From NCBI GenBank assembly GCA_031266385.1, contig JAISBC010000013.1, positions 1 through 29,499 of the forward strand: 29,499 nt of DNA, in the 5' to 3' direction. Of the stretch, positions 23,897 to 29,499 are shown piece by piece. This stretch comes from Holosporales bacterium (GTDB taxonomy: Bacteria > Pseudomonadota > Alphaproteobacteria > RUG11792). Under the pieces are notes generated by a model, which was not told where the DNA came from, did not search any database, and worked only from the letters and a program-made list of their open reading frames with translations. The first letter of the stretch is position 1; each line of letters begins with the position of its first letter. A program made the position numbers and the translations under genes.

Positions 23897-24763
23897 GTGA
23901 ATATCAATGTCGTTTTAAGATTTTGCGGATTAATTTATTTTGGATGCTTTGGCTGGATTTCCGTTTCTAATGCACAGGTTCCAGTCGGAGAAGAAATATC
24001 TCAACAAATCCCGGTTATTGTTAATGAAGATCTTGATCAAATTACGACATTAGCTGACTCTGTTGAAAATGCTTCAAAAGGGCCTAGAGAAGCTAAAATT
24101 CTCTCTTCTGCAGATGAGGTATTTGAATTCGCAAAATCTGAGGTGGAAAGTTTTTTTGCTGATGAAGCGCACAGAGATCTTAGAATTCTTAACATTCCGG
24201 AAATGGGATCTGGATGGTATTGGGATGAGTCCTTTTATTTGGCACGATTTTATGCCTCACCGCCAGCGAACTCAAGTGAGACGGCTACTGAAATCGAAGT
24301 AGTTTCGGAAGTTCGTAAGTCTGGAGAGAGTTATTATCAACGTCTTTACGATTCAGAAAATGACAAAGAGACATGGAGGAAGATAGATGGTTCGAAAATA
24401 TCTAGTGTCCAGAATTTGAATTCTTTTGAGCTGGAAATTCCGCTCTCATACGGTGTTTTGTGCGAGTCGGTTGTCACAAGGCCCACGAAAGTGAATCAAT
24501 CTAATTTTGGCCAATACTTGGAAGAATACTGCTCCCATATTCGGTCGGCATTAGAATCAAGGTACCCCGCAAATAAAACAGTCGATCAAAAACTCGGATT
24601 GGAAGATTCAAAGCTTATGCAGTTGCCAAAGCTTTCATCCTCGGCTGAATACGGAAATACAGGGAAAATTGTGGCTGCAGTTGCTATCGGTGGCCTCAGC
24701 CTTCTGACATGCGGCTGGCTCATATATCACCGAGTTTCCAGAGCAGATGTTAAGATCCATTAA
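23897..24763 (+). CDS. Orphan exported protein with C-terminal anchor
   Basis: I do not recognise this 288-residue protein. A signal peptide (NINVVLRFCGLIYFGCFGWISVSNAQ, likely cleaved after NAQ) leads to a soluble ectodomain with a helical acidic part (about 20-80), a region with MGSGWYWDESFYLARFY, and a C-terminal part with two cysteines (LCESVV, EYCSHI). A membrane helix (about 257-277, IVAAVAIGGLSLLTCGWLIYH) and short basic tail end it. The start is the GTG at 23897 because GGGGGAGG lies six bases upstream; TTG codons earlier in frame lack such a site. It begins 39 bases after the preceding orphan gene and shares its layout, so both may be one transcript. Confidence 0.65.
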   Translation: MNINVVLRFCGLIYFGCFGWISVSNAQVPVGEEISQQIPVIVNEDLDQITTLADSVENASKGPREAKILSSADEVFEFAKSEVESFFADEAHRDLRILNIPEMGSGWYWDESFYLARFYASPPANSSETATEIEVVSEVRKSGESYYQRLYDSENDKETWRKIDGSKISSVQNLNSFELEIPLSYGVLCESVVTRPTKVNQSNFGQYLEEYCSHIRSALESRYPANKTVDQKLGLEDSKLMQLPKLSSSAEYGNTGKIVAAVAIGGLSLLTCGWLIYHRVSRADVKIH

Positions 24764-24945
24764 TCCGAAGCTGTGATGATCTGCTTTTTGATTCATTTTT
24801 ACGAAATTGCATTGTATACTTGTTTCGCTTCAGATGCGCATGAAATTAAGCTCAATGAATGCTTGGAATCCAGTATCTGCTACAGAAACACCAGCGTTTT
24901 GAGGTAACATGGGTGCATTATAACCAAAGGAATCAACCTGACAAG

Positions 24946-25060
24946 TGCTAGGCCCTCCAAAATCAACTCTATTAATAGAAGGCATGGAGCACAGAAGCGG
25001 AGAATTGGGATAATAGTGGGAGGCTATGGGAGGGAATATATTGTACGGGAGTAAGCGTCT
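24946..25060. repeat. Palindromic repeat, diverged copy 3
   Basis: GCTAGGCCCTCCAAAATCA, CTCTATTAATAGAAGGCATGGAGCACAGAAGCGGAG and GGAATATATTG align in order with the reverse strand of copies 1 and 2 (for example CTATTACTAGAAGACACGGA and GGAGCACAGAAGCGGAG). It is shorter by about 35 bases, and the second half is poorly conserved. It abuts the fba stop codon, occupying its 3' untranslated region. Confidence 0.6.
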
Positions 25061-25062
25061 TC

Positions 25063-25992
25063 TCATACCTTAGTAATAAGCCCCATCTTCCTTATGACGA
25101 GATTTTTCATTGATTCGATGGCTAATCCCAGATGCTTGCGCAGATCCAATGAGCTCGGGGCCGCTGTGAGGCTCTGTCTAATCCCGGCGATAAAGGCCAA
25201 TCTAATATCTGTGTCGATATTTACCTTGGTGATTCCGAATTTTACGGCCGATTGTATATCGGCATCTTGAAGGCCGTAAGCATCCTGAATATCGGCTCCA
25301 TACTGGTTACATAGTTTCACCAAGTCTGGATACACAGATGAAGCCCCATGAAGAACCAGAGGATAGGCTGGTCCGACTTGGCATTTAATTTCTCTCAGTC
25401 GGGTTATATCCAGTCTGGGAGAGGTGTTCTTCCCTTTGTATGGCCCATGCACGGACCCAATCGCAATCGCCAGGCTATCGACTCGAGTAGCGTCGATATA
25501 TCGTGCAGCTTGAACGGCATCCGTAAACATAGCGGATTCCCCGTGGACTGCAATATTCTCCTCGAATCCAGGTAATACTCCCAATTCGCCCTCTACCGAA
25601 ACGCCGAATTTTCTGGCGTATTCGATGACCTCCCGAGTCGTAGCTACATTCTCGGAAAATCCGGAAGAGCTTTTGTCGATCATGACCGACGAAAACCCAG
25701 CCTCGATGCATTTTTTGCAGATAGCGACGTCCTTTCCGTGGTCGAGATGTAATGCCACCGGAGAATCGAGTTGTTTAACGGCCGCAGATACAATCGCAAC
25801 GACGTAATCGATGCCGATATAATTAATCGACGATTCGGTGATCTGAAGAATTATGGGGACCTTGGCCTCGATCGCTGCCGACGTTATCGCCCTCAACGTC
25901 TCGAGATTCGAAAAATTAAAGGCGCACACGGCCGTTTCGTTGCTGGAAGCCCATCTGAGAATCTCTCTGGCCGAAACCAATCCACTAATCAA
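25063..25992 (-). CDS. fba: Class II fructose-bisphosphate aldolase
   Basis: This zinc-dependent aldolase interconverts fructose 1,6-bisphosphate with dihydroxyacetone phosphate and glyceraldehyde 3-phosphate. The catalytic and metal-binding motifs are intact: LHLDHG (D84, H85), EGELG (134-138), AIGSVHGPYKG (H182), LHGASS and KVNIDTD. The 309 residues fit the short class II group, which also includes tagatose-bisphosphate aldolases, so substrate preference is not certain. The start is TTG at 25992: GGAGG at 26006-26002 stands nine bases ahead and no ATG is suitable. It has no metabolic neighbours. Confidence 0.9.
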   Translation of the reverse strand: MISGLVSAREILRWASSNETAVCAFNFSNLETLRAITSAAIEAKVPIILQITESSINYIGIDYVVAIVSAAVKQLDSPVALHLDHGKDVAICKKCIEAGFSSVMIDKSSSGFSENVATTREVIEYARKFGVSVEGELGVLPGFEENIAVHGESAMFTDAVQAARYIDATRVDSLAIAIGSVHGPYKGKNTSPRLDITRLREIKCQVGPAYPLVLHGASSVYPDLVKLCNQYGADIQDAYGLQDADIQSAVKFGITKVNIDTDIRLAFIAGIRQSLTAAPSSLDLRKHLGLAIESMKNLVIRKMGLITKV

Positions 25993-26319
25993 TGGACGAC
26001 ACCTCCAACTCTATCGAGTCTGCTCTATACCGCAAAGTGCGGGCTTCACCCGCGAGGCTGGCAGATAATCAGACTCAACCGCAACGACCACTAAGCCCAC
26101 ATTCTATTCAATGTACCATTCCAATTTCAAGTTTTGTTCGAAACGGTTTTGTGCGCATCAAAAAAAAGACTAACCCTACAGAATCAGATTCGCATAGCTT
26201 CTCCACACGGATTCTGATTCTGAGGGTTGAGAAGGAAAGCTAATTACTTCCCGGCGCCTCTGAAGTATAGCCTGATCCTTTCGTTCAGGACTGTCTTCGT
26301 TGATCCGGATGCATCGACA
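25993..26319. other. Intergenic region between fba and 26320 gene
   Basis: This 327-base stretch contains the fba ribosome-binding site (26002-26006) and a strong terminator for the minus-strand gene to the right (26161-26228). At about 26245-26345 there may be a very diverged remnant of the palindromic repeat. No gene is supportable. Confidence 0.6.
26161..26228 (-). terminator. Intrinsic terminator of the 26320-26625 gene
   Basis: AACCCT-a-CAGAATCAGA (26172-26188) pairs with TCTGATTCTG-AGGGTT (26213-26228), 16 pairs with one bulged base and a 24-base loop. On the minus strand the stem is followed by AGTCTTTTTTTG, an ideal U-tract. It lies about 90 bases past the gene's stop. Confidence 0.8.
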
Positions 26320-26625
26320 CTATTTCTTGTACAGTCTGGCTCCAAAAACATCAACTAGTGCGTTGCTATCGCCGGCATTGAGGATTACTAGAGATTGAAG
26401 ATTCATCGCGTCTTTTCCGTTAGTAAATCTCTGTAATTGTATGATATCTGAGGCTTTTTTAGATCCACTGAATTCAACTTGATCGACGGCTACATTCGAG
26501 TCTGTCAAATCATCAGTGGGATCCTCCGAATATACAAATTTTTCGGCTGATCTGGCTTCATCAACGATGAGAAACGAACACGTTAATGAAGCAACGCACA
26601 TGATGTCCAGAAAACTAATTTTCAT
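26320..26625 (-). CDS. Small orphan secreted protein
   Basis: I do not recognise this 101-residue protein. Starting at the MKISFLD methionine, it has a signal peptide of about 28 residues (cleavage likely after EARSA) and a mature part of about 73 residues without cysteine, rich in Asp/Ser/Val (DPTDDLTDSNVAVDQVEF, SLVILNAGDSNALVDVFGARLYKK). GGAAA eight bases before this ATG supports the start; an earlier in-frame ATG at 26697 would put an odd hydrophobic extension in front. It is monocistronic with a strong terminator at 26161-26228. Confidence 0.6.
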   Translation of the reverse strand: MKISFLDIMCVASLTCSFLIVDEARSAEKFVYSEDPTDDLTDSNVAVDQVEFSGSKKASDIIQLQRFTNGKDAMNLQSLVILNAGDSNALVDVFGARLYKK

Positions 26626-26928
26626 GAAGATATTTCCAAAAAAAAGAATAACATTCATTATTAATATTCTAAGCTCTATTACCTTACATTTAGGCAAAAG
26701 TGACTAAAAAAATTTTTTTTAACAATCATTTCACATTGAACCTACTTTAAAATAGCGAAGGAAAAGTTGTACCCACGTGAATCTATAAGGATTCTCAGAC
26801 TTACAGCGACTTGGCACGATGATGTTTTGCTCAACATTCTTTAATCATAAAAATCGTGAGGCAGCCCTGTCATGCTCCAGGCTCAGCATTGACAATTCAT
26901 TATCTTAAATGAAATAATGAGCTGATAT
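26626..26928. other. Intergenic region before the tRNA-His gene
   Basis: About 300 AT-rich bases between the divergent 26320-26625 gene and tRNA-His. The right end holds a strong tRNA promoter. An A-run facing a T-run (about 26706-26720) is seen near the left. No gene is visible. Confidence 0.55.
26889..26918 (+). promoter_or_regulatory. Sigma70 promoter of tRNA-His/tRNA-Thr
   Basis: A perfect TTGACA (26889-26894) and AATAAT (26913-26918) are 18 bases apart, with the tRNA-His 5' end 11 bases after the -10 box. One promoter probably drives both tRNA genes. Confidence 0.7.
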
Positions 26929-27006
26929 GGCGGGTGTAGCTCAGATGGTTAGAGCGCTAGATTGTGGCTCTAGAGGTCGTCGGTTCGATCCCGATCACTC
27001 GCCCCA
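26929..27006 (+). tRNA. tRNA-His (GUG)
   Basis: The extra 5' G (-1) opposite C73 is diagnostic of tRNA-His. Acceptor GCGGGTG pairs with CACTCGC, the anticodon stem CTAGA/TCTAG holds TTGTGGC (anticodon GTG), and the T arm is GTCGG-TTCGATC-CCGAT. CCA is encoded. Confidence 0.96.
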
Positions 27007-27022
27007 CCAAGTTTTTCATTGT

Positions 27023-27098
<76 letters not shown>

Positions 27099-27127
27099 TC
27101 TTTTTTCCCCAGGTAATTAACCTCGTT

Positions 27128-28906
27128 TTAACATAAATGCAATTCCTTCAACTGGGATTGGCTAACCTCTGAAGGGGCGCCCATCATCAGATCCTGGGCA
27201 CTCTGATTAAACGGAAAGGCTATGACCTCTCGGATGTTGGAAGTCTCAGCCAGGAGCATCACGATCCGGTCGATACCTGGGGCGCACCCGCCGTGAGGAG
27301 GAGCCCCATATTTGAAAGCCTTGATCATCGCCCTGAATTTATCGTCGACATAACCCCTTTCGTGCCCGGCAATCTGGAAGGCCCTATACATTATCTCGGG
27401 GACATGATTCCTTATGGCTCCGCTCGAGAGCTCGACTCCATTACAAACTATGTCATACTGATACGCCTTGATGTCCAGAGGGTCCTGATTCTCCAGGGCC
27501 TCGAGACCTCCCTGTGGCATCGAAAATGGATTATGAGAAAAAACGATCCGTTTGAGATCTGGGTCGAACTCATACATTGGAAAATCAACGATCCAACAAA
27601 AGCGGAAAGCCGAATGTTCGATGAGGTTCAGGGACGTCCCCAGGTAAGTCCTGATTAATCCAGCCATTTTAGCCGCGTCTGGGGAACAGACAAAAAATAC
27701 GCTATCTCCAGGATTCATCCGATTAATCTTGGCAATTTCTAAGAGTTCCTGACCATTTAAGAATTTGGCGATGGGGCCCTTGAATTCCTCCTCTGAAAGC
27801 ATCGTTATATACCCGAGTCCTGGCAGACCCAATTCCTTTGCCCAATCGTTTGATCGATCGAAAAAGCTCCTGGGCTCACGGGAACATCCCGGAACGTTGA
27901 TACTTCGGACGACGGATCCCCCTTCAGAAATTGCTCCGGCAAATGCCGAGAAACCAGATTTCGCGAAGAGATCAGTCAAATCCTCGATGATGAGTGGGTT
28001 TCTCAGGTCCGGTTTATCAGTCCCATAATGCAACATCGAATCGTCATAAGTTACTCGAGGAAACGGGAAATTCGTCACCGAATATCCATCTTTGGCGAAT
28101 TCCTTAAAAATCCCGTATAACACCGGTTCGATGGCCGTCAAAACATCATCCTGAGATACAAAACTCATTTCGATATCGAGCTGATAAAATTCCCCGGGGG
28201 AGCGGTCGGCTCGGGCATCTTCATCCCGAAAGCATGGAGCTATCTGGAAATATTTATCGAATCCGGCGACCATCAGGAGCTGTTTGAATTGTTGAGGAGC
28301 TTGAGGGAGGGCGTAGAACTTCCCGGGATGAACTCGACTCGGGACGAGGTAATCTCTGGCCCCCTCAGGCGATGAAGATGTTAGAATTGGGGTCTGAATT
28401 TCAAGGAATCCAGCATCGATCATCCGTCTCCTCATGGAGGATATTACATTGGATCTCAGGACGATATTATCGTGAATGTCGCGACGCCGCAGATCGAGAT
28501 ATCTGTAGGTTAGTCTCGTTTCTTCTGGAAATTCATTTTCAACATTAATCTGAACGGGGAGCAGATTTTCCGGCTCGGAGAGGAGTTCTATTTTTTCGAT
28601 CCGGACCTCGATCAGACCAGACTCCATACGCTCATTGATGGTTTCATCGGAACGCTTCACGACTGTCCCTGAAATGGTCACGATCGATTCATCCTTAAGC
28701 TTTTCGGCAATCGCGAAGGAGGGATCAGTCTGTTGCAGAACGCACTGAGTAACTCCATAATGATCTCTGAGATCTATGAACAGGAGTCCCCCATGATCTC
28801 TGATCCGATGAACGAAACCCGAGAGGATCGTAGATTCTCCGACGTGCTCTGGACGCAGCTCGTTACATGTATGGGTCCTGAAGGAGGTCCCGTTCCGCGA
28901 GGTCAT
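27128..28906 (-). CDS. aspS: Aspartyl-tRNA synthetase
   Basis: AspS charges tRNA-Asp (and in many bacteria lacking AsnRS also tRNA-Asn). The 592-residue bacterial-type enzyme has the N-terminal OB-fold (RTHTCNELRPEHVGESTILSGFVHRIRDHGG), class II motif 1 in the YRYLDLRR region, motif 2 FRDEDARADRSPGEFYQLDIE, the GAD insertion domain and motif 3 GAPPHGGCAPGIDRIVMLL. The motif 2 loop with SPGEFYQLDIEMSF is typical of alphaproteobacteria. It converges on tRNA-Thr from the right. A TATATT box at about 28952 upstream may belong to its promoter. Discrimination between Asp and Asn tRNAs cannot be read from these motifs alone. Confidence 0.96.
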   Translation of the reverse strand: MTSRNGTSFRTHTCNELRPEHVGESTILSGFVHRIRDHGGLLFIDLRDHYGVTQCVLQQTDPSFAIAEKLKDESIVTISGTVVKRSDETINERMESGLIEVRIEKIELLSEPENLLPVQINVENEFPEETRLTYRYLDLRRRDIHDNIVLRSNVISSMRRRMIDAGFLEIQTPILTSSSPEGARDYLVPSRVHPGKFYALPQAPQQFKQLLMVAGFDKYFQIAPCFRDEDARADRSPGEFYQLDIEMSFVSQDDVLTAIEPVLYGIFKEFAKDGYSVTNFPFPRVTYDDSMLHYGTDKPDLRNPLIIEDLTDLFAKSGFSAFAGAISEGGSVVRSINVPGCSREPRSFFDRSNDWAKELGLPGLGYITMLSEEEFKGPIAKFLNGQELLEIAKINRMNPGDSVFFVCSPDAAKMAGLIRTYLGTSLNLIEHSAFRFCWIVDFPMYEFDPDLKRIVFSHNPFSMPQGGLEALENQDPLDIKAYQYDIVCNGVELSSGAIRNHVPEIMYRAFQIAGHERGYVDDKFRAMIKAFKYGAPPHGGCAPGIDRIVMLLAETSNIREVIAFPFNQSAQDLMMGAPSEVSQSQLKELHLC

Positions 28907-29080
28907 ATCGATATCAATCTGAAAAAAATGCGATTCTCACGCTGATAATATACACGTCATCGTAATCCGATTTGAAGAAATTTAAAGAAAACCCCCTCTG
29001 AAAAGTGCACAGTGCAGTTTTGGGAATCAAATCAGCCATTACACTTGACCTTAATATCAAGGAGGAACAGAGGAGCAGTT

Positions 29081-29389
29081 TTAAGTATAGCCATCTGGAT
29101 TCCAGTCATATGGAGGAAATTCATAATCTTTAAATATATCAATCCGGTCATCTTGATCATTGAAAATTTCTACCGGAGCACCGGATGCTTCCTGCGGGAG
29201 AGTAGGTTGCTCTTGAGGCTGTGCCACTACTGTTTCATCGGAGACTATGACCGCGGGGGGATTGGGACTGTGAGGGGGCTCTAGCGGCATTGCCACTACT
29301 GTGTCTTCTACCAATATGGCCTCTGGCTTGATTGGGATGTGAGGTAGGCCTTCTCCTTGTTGGGATGCCTTGGGCCTACTTAACCCCAG
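29081..29389 (-). pseudogene. Truncated proline-rich tandem-repeat protein
   Basis: A minus-strand frame is open from an in-frame TAA at 29392-29390 to a TAA at 29083-29081 but has no ATG; TTG at 29314 is the only near-plausible start. It encodes two tandem units of 23 residues (69-base period, compare TGCCACTACTG at 29222 and 29291), each of form PHxPxxP...(E/D)(D/E)TVVAxPxE, followed by a unique acidic C-terminus ending PPYDWNPDGYT. The upstream side runs straight into the presumed IS element at 29390-29499, so I read it as the 3' remnant of a longer repeat protein cut by insertion. The function is unknown. Confidence 0.5.
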
Positions 29390-29457
29390 TTATGGATTAG
29401 CAAGAGTAAATAGGCTAAAATCCCTAATCAATGATACAAAAACAAAGGATCTTAGCC

Positions 29458-29499
29458 ATGGAAGAGCATATCACAGAGCTATTCTGTTTTGTCGATGAT
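29458..29499 (+). CDS. Start of an IS982-like transposase, cut by the window edge
   Basis: ATG at 29458 opens MEEHITELFCFVDD, running off the window. The IT(E/x)LFC-x-VDD pattern near the N-terminus is characteristic of IS982-type transposases, from family knowledge. About 65 bases of untranslated DNA lie between it and the broken repeat gene, which would include the IS terminal repeat; its exact edge is not definable from one end. Confidence 0.55.
   Translation, partial: MEEHITELFCFVDD

Noticed and set aside
24830..25066. A 78-codon minus-strand frame whose ATG overlaps the fba stop
   Set aside because: Half of it is the diverged palindromic repeat, there is no ribosome site beyond the overlap, and the sequence has no domain-like pattern. 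The overlap is likely accidental.

Overview
The window looks like a chromosomal segment of a host-associated alphaproteobacterium, most plausibly of the Holosporales/Rickettsiales-like intracellular symbiont type. Evidence: a full-length CtrA response regulator with the alphaproteobacterial signature, an argS–SPOR gene pair and a miaB–ybeY–corC run as in alphaproteobacteria, moderately AT-rich DNA, a type VI secretion (T6SS) core operon, several orphan exported proteins, IS ends at both edges and Rickettsia-like palindromic repeats inside and between genes. The assignment is an inference from gene content.

Layout. 1-151: start of a transposase reading out of the window on the minus strand, and a tRNA-Ala cut in its anticodon loop next to it. 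200-4744 (minus): housekeeping run LON-domain protein > miaB > ybeY > tlyC/corC > dxr. 4745-6212: an orphan secreted protein and a palindromic repeat in a long gene-poor stretch. 6213-8537 (plus): zinc-ribbon/DUF3426-like membrane protein, pgpA, rodA. 8626-8927: a tiny basic ORF and tRNA-Ser. 9133-12166 (minus): argS followed by a SPOR-domain protein; argS carries a palindromic repeat translated in frame. 12602-13786: a short dnaX. 13796-14697 (minus): a cysteine-rich membrane-anchored orphan and tRNA-Val. 15178-16306: ctrA and rbfA, convergent. 16498-23207 (plus): tssK-tssL-tssM. 23276-24763 (plus): two orphan proteins with signal peptide and C-terminal anchor. 24946-26625 (minus): a repeat copy, class II fructose-bisphosphate aldolase and a small secreted orphan. 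26929-27098: tRNA-His and tRNA-Thr. 27128-28906 (minus): aspS. 29081-29499: a truncated proline-rich tandem-repeat protein and the start of an IS982-like transposase.

How the parts relate. Most genes serve translation (argS, aspS, miaB, ybeY, rbfA, tRNAs), envelope and lipid synthesis (dxr, pgpA, rodA, SPOR protein), replication (dnaX) and cell-cycle control (ctrA). TssK (baseplate adaptor) and TssL/TssM (inner-membrane complex) form one tightly coupled operon, but the sheath, tube, spike and TssJ are not in the window. The accessory signal consists of orphan exported proteins, two of which have a TTAA-N7-TTAA CtrA-type box upstream, and a family of about 115-154 bp palindromic repeats, one of which has been accepted as about 51 extra codons in arginyl-tRNA synthetase.
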